Source: Castellaniella sp049650445 (GTDB lineage Bacteria; Pseudomonadota; Gammaproteobacteria; Burkholderiales; Burkholderiaceae_B). From it: a stretch of 64,000 nt of DNA. Positions within the stretch are counted from its first letter, which is position 1. The number at the start of each line of letters is the position of its first letter. Positions 26,417-35,715 of this stretch are shown in pieces. Under the pieces are notes generated by a model, which was given only the letters and a program-made list of their open reading frames with translations, did no database searches and had not been told where the DNA came from. The stretch spans positions 1 to 64,000 of the forward strand of contig NZ_JBASAD010000036.1 in the NCBI RefSeq assembly GCF_049650445.1, read 5' to 3'. Made by a program: the position numbers and the translations under genes.

Positions 26417-27091
26417 CTACAGTCCGTAGTGCTTCAGTCCGTCCAGGTCCAGCACCTGGACGGCGCCGTATTCGATCTTCAGCAATTGCGCGGCTTCCAG
26501 CGCGCGCAGGGCCTGGTTGGTGCGCTGGCGGGAAATCCGCGCCAGAAAGCCGATCTCTTCCTGCGTGATTTCCAGGCGCATCGAATTGCCCGGGTACAGC
26601 AGCGGGTTGAACAGTTCCGCCAGGCAGCGCGCCACGCGCGCGTCGGGGGCCAGCAGGCGGTCGTATTCGGCCTTGCCGATGAACTGCGCCACGCGTTCGT
26701 TCAACTGGTGCAGCAGATAGCGATTGAAGGGGATGCTGGTGTCCAGCAGCCAGTAGAACGTGTCGCCGCGCAGCCGGGCGATGGTGCTGCGGCGCAGGGC
26801 GATGATGTCGTATTTGCGGGCTTCGCGTTTCAGCAAAGAGCCTTCGCCGATCCAGCCGCCGGCCGGCACCCCGGTCAGGGATGCCAGCTTGCCGTCGGCG
26901 TTGCCGACCGAGACCTTCACCAGTCCGTCGAGCACGCCGATCCAGGCATAGGCGACCGCGCCCTTGTGCTCGACGATGGTGCCGGCTTCGACGTGCGCCA
27001 CAGCGGTGTCCTGCAGGACACGGGCCTGCTGTGCGTCGTCGAGCAGGTCGAACCAGGCGGCGCGTGCCGGCAAAGCCTGTGTCAGGTTCAT
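26417..27091 (-). CDS. Crp/Fnr-family transcriptional regulator
   Basis: 224 residues. An N-terminal cyclic-nucleotide-binding-like beta roll (GTIVEHKGAVAYAWIGVLDGLVKV) leads through a dimer helix to a C-terminal Crp-type winged helix (ITQEEIGFLARISRQRTNQALRALEAAQLL). There is no N-terminal cysteine cluster, so it is not an Fe-S Fnr. The cAMP-contact motif of true Crp is not obvious, so the effector is unknown. It is divergent from the CoA-ligase/ABC operon, and a Crp-like inverted repeat lies between them. Confidence 0.9.
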   Translation of the reverse strand: MNLTQALPARAAWFDLLDDAQQARVLQDTAVAHVEAGTIVEHKGAVAYAWIGVLDGLVKVSVGNADGKLASLTGVPAGGWIGEGSLLKREARKYDIIALRRSTIARLRGDTFYWLLDTSIPFNRYLLHQLNERVAQFIGKAEYDRLLAPDARVARCLAELFNPLLYPGNSMRLEITQEEIGFLARISRQRTNQALRALEAAQLLKIEYGAVQVLDLDGLKHYGL

Positions 27092-27118
27092 GGGGACTTA
27101 CCCTAGATCGAGATCGAA

Positions 27119-27134
27119 TGTCATACGTGCGACA
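27119..27134. promoter_or_regulatory. Crp/Fnr-like inverted repeat in divergent region
   Basis: TGTCA-TACGTG-CGACA has the 5-6-5 geometry of Crp-family operators (consensus TGTGA-N6-TCACA), with nine of ten arm positions symmetric or nearly so. It lies 28 bp upstream of the regulator start and 107 bp upstream of the ligase start, suited to control both. Confidence 0.5.
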
Positions 27135-27240
27135 GTCGAGGGCGGGGCGCAGCCTGTACCTTAAGTCTGACACACCGCCCATCAGAGGCGCACTGAAGGC
27201 TTCGCGCGTCGCAGAATCTGCGCAAGGCCAAGGAGACATC

Positions 27241-29202
27241 ATGGTACAGGAAACCACTGCTGCGACGACGTTCCCCGCCCTGCTGATGCACCATGCGCAG
27301 GTACGCGGCGCACGGCCCGCGATCCGCGAAAAGGATCTGGGCATCTGGCAGACGCTGACCTGGCGCGAGGTGGCGGCCGAGGTCCGGCGCGTGGCCTGCG
27401 GGCTGGCCGACCTGGGCGTCGGGACGGGTGAGCACGTGGCCGTCGTGGGCGAAAACCGCCCCCGGCTCTACATGGCAATGATGGCGGCCCAGTGTCTGGG
27501 GGCGATCCCCGTGCCGCTCTATCAGGATGCCGTGGCCGAGGAAATGGCCTTCGTGCTGCAGGATGCCGAGGTCGGTGTGGTGGTGGCCGAGGACCAGGAA
27601 CAGGTCGACAAGATGCTGGAGGTCTCGGGCCGCTGCCCGGCGCTGCGCCACGTCGTCTACGACGACCCGCGAGGCCTGCGCCATTACGACGATCCGCGCC
27701 TGCTGGCCTGGGAATCCCTGCTGGCGCGCGGCGACGAGCGCGCGCAGGGGCGGCCGGACGAGATCGATGACCGGATCGCAGCGATCGGCCCTGACGACAC
27801 CGCAGCGATGTTCTATACCTCCGGGACCACCGGCAAGCCCAAGGGCGTGGTGCTCAGCCACCACGCGCTCATCGACCGGGCGCGGGCCATCGAGCGTTTC
27901 GAGGGCCTGACCGACCGCGAGGACGTGCTGGCCTACCTGCCGCCCGCCTGGATCGGTCAGAACATGTTTTCCTACACCCAGTTTCTGACCACGGGCTTTA
28001 CCGTGAACCATCCTGAATCGCCCGAGACCGTGTCGATCGACATGCGCGACATCGGCCCCACCTATTATTTCGCGCCGCCGCGTGTGCTGGAAGGCCTGCT
28101 GACCCACGTCACGATCCGGATGGAGGACGCCGGCCGTTTCAAGCGCTGGTTGTACCGCCGGGCGATGGGCCTGGCGCGGCGGGTGGGCGACCGGGTCCTG
28201 GACGGCGGCGCGGGCGTCGGCCTGTTCGACCGCCTGAAATATGCCCTGGGCGATCTGCTGATCTACGGTCCCCTGCGCAACACCCTGGGCATGAGCCGGG
28301 TGCGCGTGGCCTACACGGCGGGCGAGGCCATCGGCCCCGACCTGTTCGTCTTCTATCGTTCCATCGGCATCAACCTGAAACAGCTCTACGGATCCACCGA
28401 GACCTCGGTTTTCGTCTGCGTCCAGGCCAACGGCCAGGTGCGCGACGACACGGTCGGCCCGCCCTGCGAGGGCGTGGACATTCGCGTGGCCGACAACGGC
28501 GAGATCCAGTTGCGCAGCCCGGGTCTGTTCTCCGGCTACTACCGCAATCCCAAGGCGACGGGCGAATCCTACACGGCCGACGGCTGGTACCACACAGGCG
28601 ACGCGGGCTATCTGGACACCGACGGCCAGCTCAAGATCATCGATCGCGCCAAGGACGTCGGCCATCTGTCCGATGGCAGCCTGTTCGCGCCGAAATACAT
28701 CGAGAACAAGCTCAAGTTCTTCCCCTTCGTCAAAGAAGCCGTGGCTTTCGGGGCGGACCGTGCCGAGGTCTGCGCCTTCATCAACATCGACCTGGAGGCT
28801 GTCGGCAATTGGGCCGAGCGCCGTGGCCTGCCCTACGCCGGTTACACCGATCTGGCCGGCAAGGACGAGGTCTACACCCTGATCCGGGAATGCGTCGAAC
28901 AGGTCAACGCCGACCTGGCCCAGGACCCCAGGCTGGCGGCCTCGCAGGTCAGCCGCTTCCTGATCCTGCACAAAGAGCTGGACCCCGACGACGACGAGTT
29001 GACCCGCACCCGCAAGGTCCGCCGCGCCTTCATCGCCCAGAAATACGCCGTGCTGGTCGAGGCCCTGTTCGAGGGCCGAGACCGCCAGTTCATCGAGACC
29101 GAGGTCAAATTCGAGGACGGCCGCACGGGCCGGATCTCCGCCGACCTGCGCATCGAGCCCGCAGCCGTCTCGCGGCCCGAACCCTTGAAGAAGGTAGCTT
29201 GA
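27241..29202 (+). CDS. AMP-dependent acyl/aryl-CoA ligase
   Basis: 653 residues, ANL superfamily. YTSGTTGKPKGVVLSH is the P-loop, YGSTETS the adenine motif, WYHTGDAGYLDTDG the ribose motif, and IDRAKDVGHLSDG replaces the usual hinge. The size and the internal insert (about residues 285-345, ALGDLLIYG) resemble long-chain fatty-acid-CoA ligases. Context with a Liv-type ABC transporter suggests it activates the imported acid, perhaps aromatic or aliphatic. Start at 27241 has AAGGAG. It leads a seven-gene unit running to 35658. Confidence 0.9.
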   Translation: MVQETTAATTFPALLMHHAQVRGARPAIREKDLGIWQTLTWREVAAEVRRVACGLADLGVGTGEHVAVVGENRPRLYMAMMAAQCLGAIPVPLYQDAVAEEMAFVLQDAEVGVVVAEDQEQVDKMLEVSGRCPALRHVVYDDPRGLRHYDDPRLLAWESLLARGDERAQGRPDEIDDRIAAIGPDDTAAMFYTSGTTGKPKGVVLSHHALIDRARAIERFEGLTDREDVLAYLPPAWIGQNMFSYTQFLTTGFTVNHPESPETVSIDMRDIGPTYYFAPPRVLEGLLTHVTIRMEDAGRFKRWLYRRAMGLARRVGDRVLDGGAGVGLFDRLKYALGDLLIYGPLRNTLGMSRVRVAYTAGEAIGPDLFVFYRSIGINLKQLYGSTETSVFVCVQANGQVRDDTVGPPCEGVDIRVADNGEIQLRSPGLFSGYYRNPKATGESYTADGWYHTGDAGYLDTDGQLKIIDRAKDVGHLSDGSLFAPKYIENKLKFFPFVKEAVAFGADRAEVCAFINIDLEAVGNWAERRGLPYAGYTDLAGKDEVYTLIRECVEQVNADLAQDPRLAASQVSRFLILHKELDPDDDELTRTRKVRRAFIAQKYAVLVEALFEGRDRQFIETEVKFEDGRTGRISADLRIEPAAVSRPEPLKKVA

Positions 29203-29203
29203 A

Positions 29204-30043
29204 ATGATCCAGTCGGCGACAGAGCAGACTCCGCAGGACGCGCCAGACGGCGCTGTGGACCGCGCCGGACGCATCGGCGAAGTCATCCTGGACCTGCAGA
29301 ACATTTCCCTGTCCTTCGGCGGGGTCAAGGCGCTGACTGATATTTCCTTCGACGTGCGCGAGCACGAGATCCGCGCCATCATCGGTCCCAACGGCGCGGG
29401 CAAAAGTTCGATGCTGAACGTCATCAACGGCGTCTACACGCCCCAGGAAGGCAGCATCCTGCTGCAGGGCCGGCAGTTCGCCCGGATGAATCCGCGCCGG
29501 GCCGCCGAAATGGGCATCGCCCGCACCTTCCAGAACCTGGCCCTGTTCAAGGGCATGAGCGTGCTGGACAACATCATGACGGGCCGCAACCTGCGCATGA
29601 AAAGCGGCGTGCTGGCCCAGGCGCTGCGGCTCGGTTCGGCCGAACGCGAGGAAATCGCCCATCGCGAGGTCGTGGAGAACATCATCGACTTCCTGGAAAT
29701 CCAGGCCTGGCGCAAGACCCCGGTCGGGCGCCTGCCTTACGGCCTGCAGAAGCGCGTGGACCTGGGCCGCGCGCTGGCCATGGAGCCGCGCATCCTGCTG
29801 CTCGACGAGCCCATGGCGGGCATGAACGTCGAGGAAAAGCAGGACATGAGCCGCTACATCCTCGACGTGAACGACGAATACGGCACCACGATCGTGCTGA
29901 TCGAACACGACATGGGGGTAGTCATGGACATCTCCGACCGGGTGGTGGTGCTGGACTATGGCCGCAAGATCGGCGACGGCGCGCCCGACGAGGTGCGCAG
30001 CAACCCCGAGGTCGTCCGGGCTTACCTGGGCGCCAGCCACTGA
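29204..30043 (+). CDS. Branched-chain-type ABC transporter ATP-binding protein (LivG-like)
   Basis: 279 residues. Walker A is GPNGAGKSS and Walker B RILLLDEPM; the signature is the LPYGLQKR variant common in LivG proteins. The C-terminal EVVRAYLG motif is typical. The N-terminus carries an extra ~28 polar residues. Starts 1 bp after the ligase stop. It energises uptake with the LivF-like partner encoded at 33545. Confidence 0.93.
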   Translation: MIQSATEQTPQDAPDGAVDRAGRIGEVILDLQNISLSFGGVKALTDISFDVREHEIRAIIGPNGAGKSSMLNVINGVYTPQEGSILLQGRQFARMNPRRAAEMGIARTFQNLALFKGMSVLDNIMTGRNLRMKSGVLAQALRLGSAEREEIAHREVVENIIDFLEIQAWRKTPVGRLPYGLQKRVDLGRALAMEPRILLLDEPMAGMNVEEKQDMSRYILDVNDEYGTTIVLIEHDMGVVMDISDRVVVLDYGRKIGDGAPDEVRSNPEVVRAYLGASH

Positions 30044-30071
30044 GGCCGGCAGCGCCATTCAAGGAGTCGCA

Positions 30072-31001
30072 ATGGGATTCTTACTGGAAACGGTGATCGG
30101 CGGGTTGATGAGCGGCATGCTCTATGCCCTGGTGGCCCTGGGCTTCGTGCTGATCTTCAAGGCATCGGGGGTGTTCAATTTCGCCCAGGGCGCCATGGTG
30201 CTGATCGCGGCGCTGGCCATGGCCCGCCTGTCTGGCTGGATCGATGGCTGGCTGGGCGGCGGCTCTCCCGTGCTGGCCAACCTGCTGGCCTTCGTGCTGG
30301 CCGCTCTGTTCATGTGGCTGATCGCCGTGCTGGTCGAGCGCCTGGTGCTGCGCCACCTGGTCAACCAGGAGGCCACCACGCTGCTGATGGCCACCATCGG
30401 CATCAGCTATTTTCTGGACGGCATCGGCCAGATCCTGTTCGGCAGTTCGGTGTATTCGATCGACGTCGGCATGCCCAAGGATCCCGTCATCATCCTGGAC
30501 ACGATGTTCGACGGCGGCGTACTGGTCAGCCTGGAAGACCTGACGGCCGCCGTCGTTGCCGCCGTGCTGGTGGCGGTGCTGGCCTTCTTCTTCCAGTACA
30601 CCACGGTGGGCCGGGCGCTGCGCGCCGTGGCCGACGATCACCAGGCGGCGCAGTCGGTGGGCATTCCGCTGAACCGCATCTGGGTGGTGGTCTGGACAGT
30701 GGCCGGCCTGGTGGCACTGGTCACGGGCATCGTCTGGGGCTCGAAGTTCGGCGTGCAGTTCACCCTGTCCACGGCGGCCTTGCGGGCCCTGCCGGTGGTG
30801 ATCCTGGGCGGCCTGACCTCGGTGCCCGGCGCCATCGTCGGCGGTCTCATCATCGGGGTGGGCGAAAAACTGTCCGAGGTCTACCTGGGGCCCTTCGTGG
30901 GCGGCGGCATCGAGATCTGGTTCGCCTACGTGCTGTCCCTGGTGTTCCTGCTGTTCCGGCCCCAGGGCCTGTTCGGCGAAAAAATCATCGACCGCGTCTG
31001 A
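30072..31001 (+). CDS. Branched-chain-type ABC transporter permease (LivH-like)
   Basis: 309 residues with about eight membrane helices. GLMSGMLYALVALGFVLIFKASGVFNFAQG is the family opening (segments named separately: GLMSGMLYALVALG and NFAQG); GRALRAVADDHQAAQSVGI is the EAA-type loop that meets the ATPase. Start at 30072 has AAGGAG 6 nt upstream. Confidence 0.93.
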   Translation: MGFLLETVIGGLMSGMLYALVALGFVLIFKASGVFNFAQGAMVLIAALAMARLSGWIDGWLGGGSPVLANLLAFVLAALFMWLIAVLVERLVLRHLVNQEATTLLMATIGISYFLDGIGQILFGSSVYSIDVGMPKDPVIILDTMFDGGVLVSLEDLTAAVVAAVLVAVLAFFFQYTTVGRALRAVADDHQAAQSVGIPLNRIWVVVWTVAGLVALVTGIVWGSKFGVQFTLSTAALRALPVVILGGLTSVPGAIVGGLIIGVGEKLSEVYLGPFVGGGIEIWFAYVLSLVFLLFRPQGLFGEKIIDRV

Positions 31002-31016
31002 CAGGAAACCCTGCCC

Positions 31017-32078
31017 ATGTTCTATCGTGAAAACGGCCAGTTCAAGAGCACCTACCGGTCGGACCAGCAGATCTTCCCGATCCGCCAGGACCGCTGGTTC
31101 ATCTCCGGCCTGCTGCTGCTCGCCTTCGTCGGCATTCCCCTGGGGGCGACGGACTATTTCCTGCAGGCGATTCTCACCCCCTTCCTGATCCTGTCGCTGG
31201 CGGCCATCGGTCTGAACATCCTGGTCGGCTACTGCGGCCAGATCTCCATCGGCTCCGGGGCTTTCATGGCGGTGGGTGCCTACGCCGCCTGGAACTTCGG
31301 CGTGCGGCTGGACCCGCCGCTGGTGATCCAGATCCTGCTGGGCGGCGTGTTCGCCACCCTGGCGGGTGTGGCGTTCGGCATACCCAGCCTGCGCATTCGC
31401 GGCCTGTACCTGGCGGTGACGACGCTGGCGGCGCAGTTCTTCATGGACTGGGCCTTTCTGCGCATTCCCTATTTCACCAACTATTCGTCCTCGGGCAATG
31501 TGTCCGTGCCGGCGCTCCAGGCCTTCGGCCTGCCGGTGACCACGCCCGCGCAGAAATACCTGTTCGTGCTGTGCTTCGTGGCGGTCATCGGCCTGCTGGC
31601 CAAGAACCTGGTGCGCGGCGCCATCGGCCGGCAGTGGATGGCGATCCGCGACATGGACGTGGCCGCCGCCGTCATCGGCATTCGGCCGGTGTACGCCAAG
31701 CTCACCGCCTTCGCCGTCAGTTCCTTCATCATCGGTGTCGCGGGGGCGCTCTGGGCCTACATCCACCTGGGCTCCTGGGAACCCCTGGCCTTCGACCTGA
31801 ACCGTTCGCTGCAACTGCTGTTCATCATCATCATCGGCGGCCTGGGCTCCATCATCGGCAGCTTCTTCGGCGCGGCCTTCATGGTGCTGGTGCCGGTGCT
31901 GCTGACCAACGTACCGCATTGGCTGGGCCTGGACCTGCCGGTGGACGTGGCCTCGCACATCGAACACATGATTTTCGGCTTCCTGATCGTCTTCTTTCTG
32001 ATCGTGGAGCCGCATGGTCTGGCCAGGCTGTGGAGCATCGCCAAGGAAAAACTCAGGATCTGGCCGTTCCCCCATTGA
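31017..32078 (+). CDS. Branched-chain-type ABC transporter permease (LivM-like)
   Basis: 353 residues. An N-terminal cytosolic stretch of ~30 residues is followed by about ten hydrophobic segments. GYCGQISIGSGAFMAVGAYA and GRQWMAIRDMDVAAAVIGI are LivM hallmarks, the second contacting the ATPase. It pairs with the LivH-like subunit. Confidence 0.93.
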   Translation: MFYRENGQFKSTYRSDQQIFPIRQDRWFISGLLLLAFVGIPLGATDYFLQAILTPFLILSLAAIGLNILVGYCGQISIGSGAFMAVGAYAAWNFGVRLDPPLVIQILLGGVFATLAGVAFGIPSLRIRGLYLAVTTLAAQFFMDWAFLRIPYFTNYSSSGNVSVPALQAFGLPVTTPAQKYLFVLCFVAVIGLLAKNLVRGAIGRQWMAIRDMDVAAAVIGIRPVYAKLTAFAVSSFIIGVAGALWAYIHLGSWEPLAFDLNRSLQLLFIIIIGGLGSIIGSFFGAAFMVLVPVLLTNVPHWLGLDLPVDVASHIEHMIFGFLIVFFLIVEPHGLARLWSIAKEKLRIWPFPH

Positions 32079-32167
32079 GCGATCAAGGGGGGCCTTTGGG
32101 GCGGCGTTCGATCGGACCCGTTCTTTGTTGACACGATAGGTGCCACACGCACCAGGAGGAGCTACAG

Positions 32168-33499
32168 ATGAAGCATGCACTGACGAAGACCGCCGCCACC
32201 GCCCTGCTGGCCGTCATCGGGCTGGCGGGTGTCGCCAGCACGGCGCAGGCCGCCGAGGAACAGTTCATTCCCCTGCTGGTCTACCGGACCGGTTCGTTCG
32301 CCCCGCTGGGCATCCCCTGGGCCAACGGCAAGATCGACTACCTCAAGCTCGTCAACGCGCGCGACGGGGGCGTCAACGGCGTCAAGATTTCCTACGAGGA
32401 ATGCGAGACCGCCTACTCCACCGATAAAGGCGTGGAGTGCTACGAGCGCCTGAAGAACAAGAACGGCGGGGCGTCGGGCTTCGATACCCAGTCCACGGGC
32501 ATCACCTTCGCCGTGACCGACAAGGCGATCGTCGACGGCCAGGTCGTGGTCACGGTGGGCTACGGCCTGTCGCAGTCCGCCGATGGCCGGGTGTTCAAGT
32601 GGAACTTTCCGCTGCTGGGCACGTACTGGACGGCGGCCGACGTCATGATCCAGGACATCGCCAAGAAGCTGGGCGGTGAAGACAAACTCAAGGGCAAGAA
32701 GATCGCCCTGATCTATCACGACTCGCCCTTCGGCAAGGAGCCCATCCCGCTGCTCCAGGAACGCGCCAAAGACAACGGCTTCGATCTGCAGCTCTATCCG
32801 GTCGCCGCGCCGGGGGTCGAGCAGAAATCCACCTGGCTGCAGATTCGCAAGAACCGTCCCGACTACGTCATCCTGTGGAGCGCCGGGATCATGACGCCGA
32901 CCGCCATCCGCGAGGCCCAGGGGGTCGGCTATCCGCGCGACAAGATGTACGGCATCTGGTGGGCCAGTTCCGAGACCGACGTCAAGGATCTGGGCGACGT
33001 GGCCAAGGGCTACAACGGCATCACCATCCAGAACAGCGCGGAACATGGCCGGGTGCACGAGGACGTGAAGAAATACGTCTACGACAAGGGCGAGGGCGCC
33101 GACAAGGATGGCAGCACCTTCGGTTCGCTGGCCTACACGCGCGGCATGATGATTTCCATGCTGCAGGTCGAGGCCATCCGTACGGCCCAGGAAAAGTTCG
33201 GCAAGGGCAAGCACATGACGCCCGAGCAGGTGCGCTGGGGCTATGAAAACCTGAACCTGGACCAGGCCCGCCTGGAGCAACTGGGCTTCGCCAAGCTGAT
33301 GCGTCCCGTGAAGACCTCGTGCGAAAACCATATGGGCGACGACTGGGCGCGCATCATCCAGTGGGACGGCAAGAAGTTCGACGTCGTGTCCGACTGGTAT
33401 CAGTCCAACCCGAAGTACGTGCAGCCGCTGGTGAAGTCCCTGGGCGACAAATACGCCGCCGAGAAGAAACTGCCGATGCGCGACTGCGCCGCCGAGTAA
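32168..33499 (+). CDS. ABC transporter substrate-binding protein (LivK/aromatic-acid type)
   Basis: 443 residues. A Sec signal peptide ends at AQA-AEE (residues ~28-30). The mature protein is a type I periplasmic binding protein of the larger kind found with transporters for aromatic or acyl compounds, rather than the ~370-residue leucine-binding type. VYRTGSFAPLGIPWANG, GYGLSQSADG and MYGIWWASSETDV are the recognisable stretches. The ribosome site AGGAGGAG is very strong, and a perfect hairpin follows the gene; both suggest high expression. Confidence 0.9.
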   Translation: MKHALTKTAATALLAVIGLAGVASTAQAAEEQFIPLLVYRTGSFAPLGIPWANGKIDYLKLVNARDGGVNGVKISYEECETAYSTDKGVECYERLKNKNGGASGFDTQSTGITFAVTDKAIVDGQVVVTVGYGLSQSADGRVFKWNFPLLGTYWTAADVMIQDIAKKLGGEDKLKGKKIALIYHDSPFGKEPIPLLQERAKDNGFDLQLYPVAAPGVEQKSTWLQIRKNRPDYVILWSAGIMTPTAIREAQGVGYPRDKMYGIWWASSETDVKDLGDVAKGYNGITIQNSAEHGRVHEDVKKYVYDKGEGADKDGSTFGSLAYTRGMMISMLQVEAIRTAQEKFGKGKHMTPEQVRWGYENLNLDQARLEQLGFAKLMRPVKTSCENHMGDDWARIIQWDGKKFDVVSDWYQSNPKYVQPLVKSLGDKYAAEKKLPMRDCAAE

Positions 33500-33507
33500 G
33501 CCGTGCC

Positions 33508-33530
33508 GGGGCCGGGCCGCGCCCGGCCCC
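33508..33530 (+). promoter_or_regulatory. Perfect 10-bp mRNA hairpin after the ABC binding-protein gene
   Basis: GGGGCCGGGC and GCCCGGCCCC pair perfectly around a CGC loop, 9 nt after the stop codon, with no T-run. It probably protects the upstream binding-protein mRNA from 3' exonucleases or attenuates transcription into the LivF-like gene. Confidence 0.65.
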
Positions 33531-33544
33531 TGGGAGAGGAATCG

Positions 33545-34372
33545 ATGGATAGCGCACAGGCGTCCGAACCCACGGTGCTGTTGAACGTCAACGGTATCGA
33601 GGTCATCTACAACCACGTCATCCTGGTGCTCAAGGGCGTGTCCCTGACCGTGCCGGAAGGCCGGATCGTGGCGCTGCTGGGCGCCAACGGAGCGGGCAAG
33701 ACCACCACGCTGCGGGCGATCTCCAATCTGCTGCGCGGCGAGCGCGGCGAGGTCACCAAGGGCGGGATCGAATATCGCGGGGAACGCATCGAGTCCCTGT
33801 CGCCGGCCGACCTGGTGCAGCGCGGAGTGGTCCAGGTCATGGAGGGCCGCCATTGCTTCGCCCACCTGAGCATCGAGGAAAACCTGCTGACGGGCGCCTA
33901 TACGCGGCGCCTGGGGCGTGCCGACCAGGACGCCGCGCTGGAGCGGGTCTACCGTTATTTTCCGCGCCTGAAGCAGCGGCGCAAGAGCCAGGCGGGCTAT
34001 ACGTCCGGCGGCGAGCAGCAGATGGCCGCCATCGGCCGGGCGCTGATGGCCGATCCGCGCATGATCCTGCTGGACGAGCCCTCGATGGGCCTGGCGCCGC
34101 AGATCGTCGAGGAAATTTTCGAGATCGTGCGCGACCTGAACCAGCGCGAAGGCGTCAGCTTTCTGTTGGCGGAGCAGAACACCAACGTGGCCCTGCGCTA
34201 CGCGGACTACGGCTACATCCTGGAAAACGGCCGCGTGATGATGGACGGTGCCGCCCGCGCGCTGGCCGAGAACGAGGACGTGAAGGAATTCTATCTGGGT
34301 GTTTCGGGGGCGGGCCGCACCAGCTTCCGCGACACCAAGTTCTACCGCCGGCGCAAACGCTGGCTGGCCTGA
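33545..34372 (+). CDS. Branched-chain-type ABC transporter ATP-binding protein (LivF-like)
   Basis: 275 residues. Walker A GANGAGKTT, signature TSGGEQQM, Walker B MILLDEPSMGLAPQ. The C-terminus extends ~25 basic residues past the normal LivF end (FYRRRKRWL), a feature of transporters in aromatic-acid clusters rather than of LivF itself; that association is from memory and should be treated as a hint. Start at 33545 has GGAGAGGAA. Confidence 0.92.
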   Translation: MDSAQASEPTVLLNVNGIEVIYNHVILVLKGVSLTVPEGRIVALLGANGAGKTTTLRAISNLLRGERGEVTKGGIEYRGERIESLSPADLVQRGVVQVMEGRHCFAHLSIEENLLTGAYTRRLGRADQDAALERVYRYFPRLKQRRKSQAGYTSGGEQQMAAIGRALMADPRMILLDEPSMGLAPQIVEEIFEIVRDLNQREGVSFLLAEQNTNVALRYADYGYILENGRVMMDGAARALAENEDVKEFYLGVSGAGRTSFRDTKFYRRRKRWLA

Positions 34373-34386
34373 CACGGGGGAATGGC

Positions 34387-35658
34387 ATGCAGGCATACTA
34401 CGATGCGCGCGAAACCCTGCCCGCCGACGAGCGCGAACGGCGGCTGTTCGAGCGCCTGCCCGCCGCCCTGGAGCGGGCCGGGGCGCGCGCGCCGGCCATC
34501 GCCCGGCAGCTCCAGGGGATCGACCCGGCAGCTCTGGGCTCGCGAGAGGCCCTGGCCCGCGTGCCGGTATTGCGCAAGAGCGAATTGCTGCAGACCCAGC
34601 ATGCCGCCCGCATCGCCTGGGCCGACGGCACTGCCGAGGCCCAGCGCCTGCGCGTGTTCGGCGGCTTCTCGGCCGTCGGCTGGGGTGCGGCGCGGCGGGT
34701 GTATGCCTCGCCGGGGCCCATCTACGAACCCGAAGGCCCGCGCCCGGATTACTGGGGTTTTGCCCGCGCCCTGCATGCGGCGGGGGTGCGGGCCGGCATG
34801 CTGGTGCACAATGGTTTTTCCTATCATTTCACCCCGGCCGGTTCCATGATGGAGACCGCCGCACACGCGCTGGGCTGCACGGTGTTTCCGGGCGGCGTCG
34901 GGCAGACCGAACAACAGGTGCGTGCCATGGCGGACCTGGCGCCGCACGCCTACACCGGCACGCCCAGTTTTTTGCGCATCATCCTGGAAAAGGCCGACGA
35001 GATGGGGGTGGCGCTGCCCTCGCTGCAACGGGCGCTGTTTTCCGGCGAGGCTTACCCACCGTCCCTGCAGGCCTGGTTCAAGGGGCGCGGCATCCAGGGG
35101 TTCCAGGCCTATGGCAGTGCCGATCTGGGCATGGTGGCCTTCGAGACCCCTGCGCGCGAGGGCCTGGTCGTCAATGAGGACCTGATCCTGGAAATCGTCC
35201 GGCCCGGCACCGGTCAGCCCGTGCCCGAGGGCGAAGTCGGCGAACTGGTGGTCACGACCCTGAATGCGGACTATCCGCTGCTGCGCTTTGGCACCGGTGA
35301 CCTGTCGGCCTTGATGCCGGGGGCCTCGCCCTGCGGACGGACCAATCGGCGTATCCGCGGCTGGCTGGGCCGGGCCGACCAGACGACCAAGGTGCGCGGC
35401 ATGTTCGTGCACCCCGAGCAGATCGCCGCCGTGCTGGAACGGCATGCGGGGATCGGGCGCGCCCGCCTGGTGGTGTCGGGGGAAACAGGCCATGACGTCA
35501 TGACCCTGCGGGTCGAGGCCGATGCCGCGCTCGATACCGAAGCCGTGGCCGCCACGGTGCGCGAGCAGACCAAGCTGCGGGCCGTGGTCGAGGTCGTGGC
35601 GCCCGGTAGCCTGCCCAACGACGGCAAGGTGATCGAGGACGCGCGGCGCTACGATTGA
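34387..35658 (+). CDS. Phenylacetate-CoA ligase-like (PaaK family) AMP-forming ligase
   Basis: 423 residues, the PaaK length. GFSAVGWGAARRVYASPGPIYEP occupies the place of the glycine-rich phosphate loop but is altered; SGEAYPPSLQ and QAYGSADLGMVAFE cover the adenylate site, and RADQTTKVRGMFVHPEQ is the typical PaaK hinge. It should make an aryl- or acyl-CoA thioester in the cytosol. The weakened P-loop leaves activity uncertain. Last gene of the ligase/ABC operon, 14 bp after the LivF-like gene. Confidence 0.87.
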   Translation: MQAYYDARETLPADERERRLFERLPAALERAGARAPAIARQLQGIDPAALGSREALARVPVLRKSELLQTQHAARIAWADGTAEAQRLRVFGGFSAVGWGAARRVYASPGPIYEPEGPRPDYWGFARALHAAGVRAGMLVHNGFSYHFTPAGSMMETAAHALGCTVFPGGVGQTEQQVRAMADLAPHAYTGTPSFLRIILEKADEMGVALPSLQRALFSGEAYPPSLQAWFKGRGIQGFQAYGSADLGMVAFETPAREGLVVNEDLILEIVRPGTGQPVPEGEVGELVVTTLNADYPLLRFGTGDLSALMPGASPCGRTNRRIRGWLGRADQTTKVRGMFVHPEQIAAVLERHAGIGRARLVVSGETGHDVMTLRVEADAALDTEAVAATVREQTKLRAVVEVVAPGSLPNDGKVIEDARRYD

Positions 35659-35715
35659 AGCGCCCCCTCAGTTACTATGTTCAAATCCGTGAAGCAGACT
35701 GAGGGAGACTCTTCC

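Noticed and set aside
27121..29427. A 768-codon antisense frame over the CoA ligase
   Set aside because: Shadow of a clear ANL-superfamily gene.
29204..30043. LivG-like ATPase apparently lacking LSGGQ
   Set aside because: LPYGLQKR is the normal signature variant in this subfamily.
30081..32180. A 699-codon antisense frame over the two ABC permeases
   Set aside because: His/Gln-rich translation is the typical reverse reading of hydrophobic codons; no start signal or domain.
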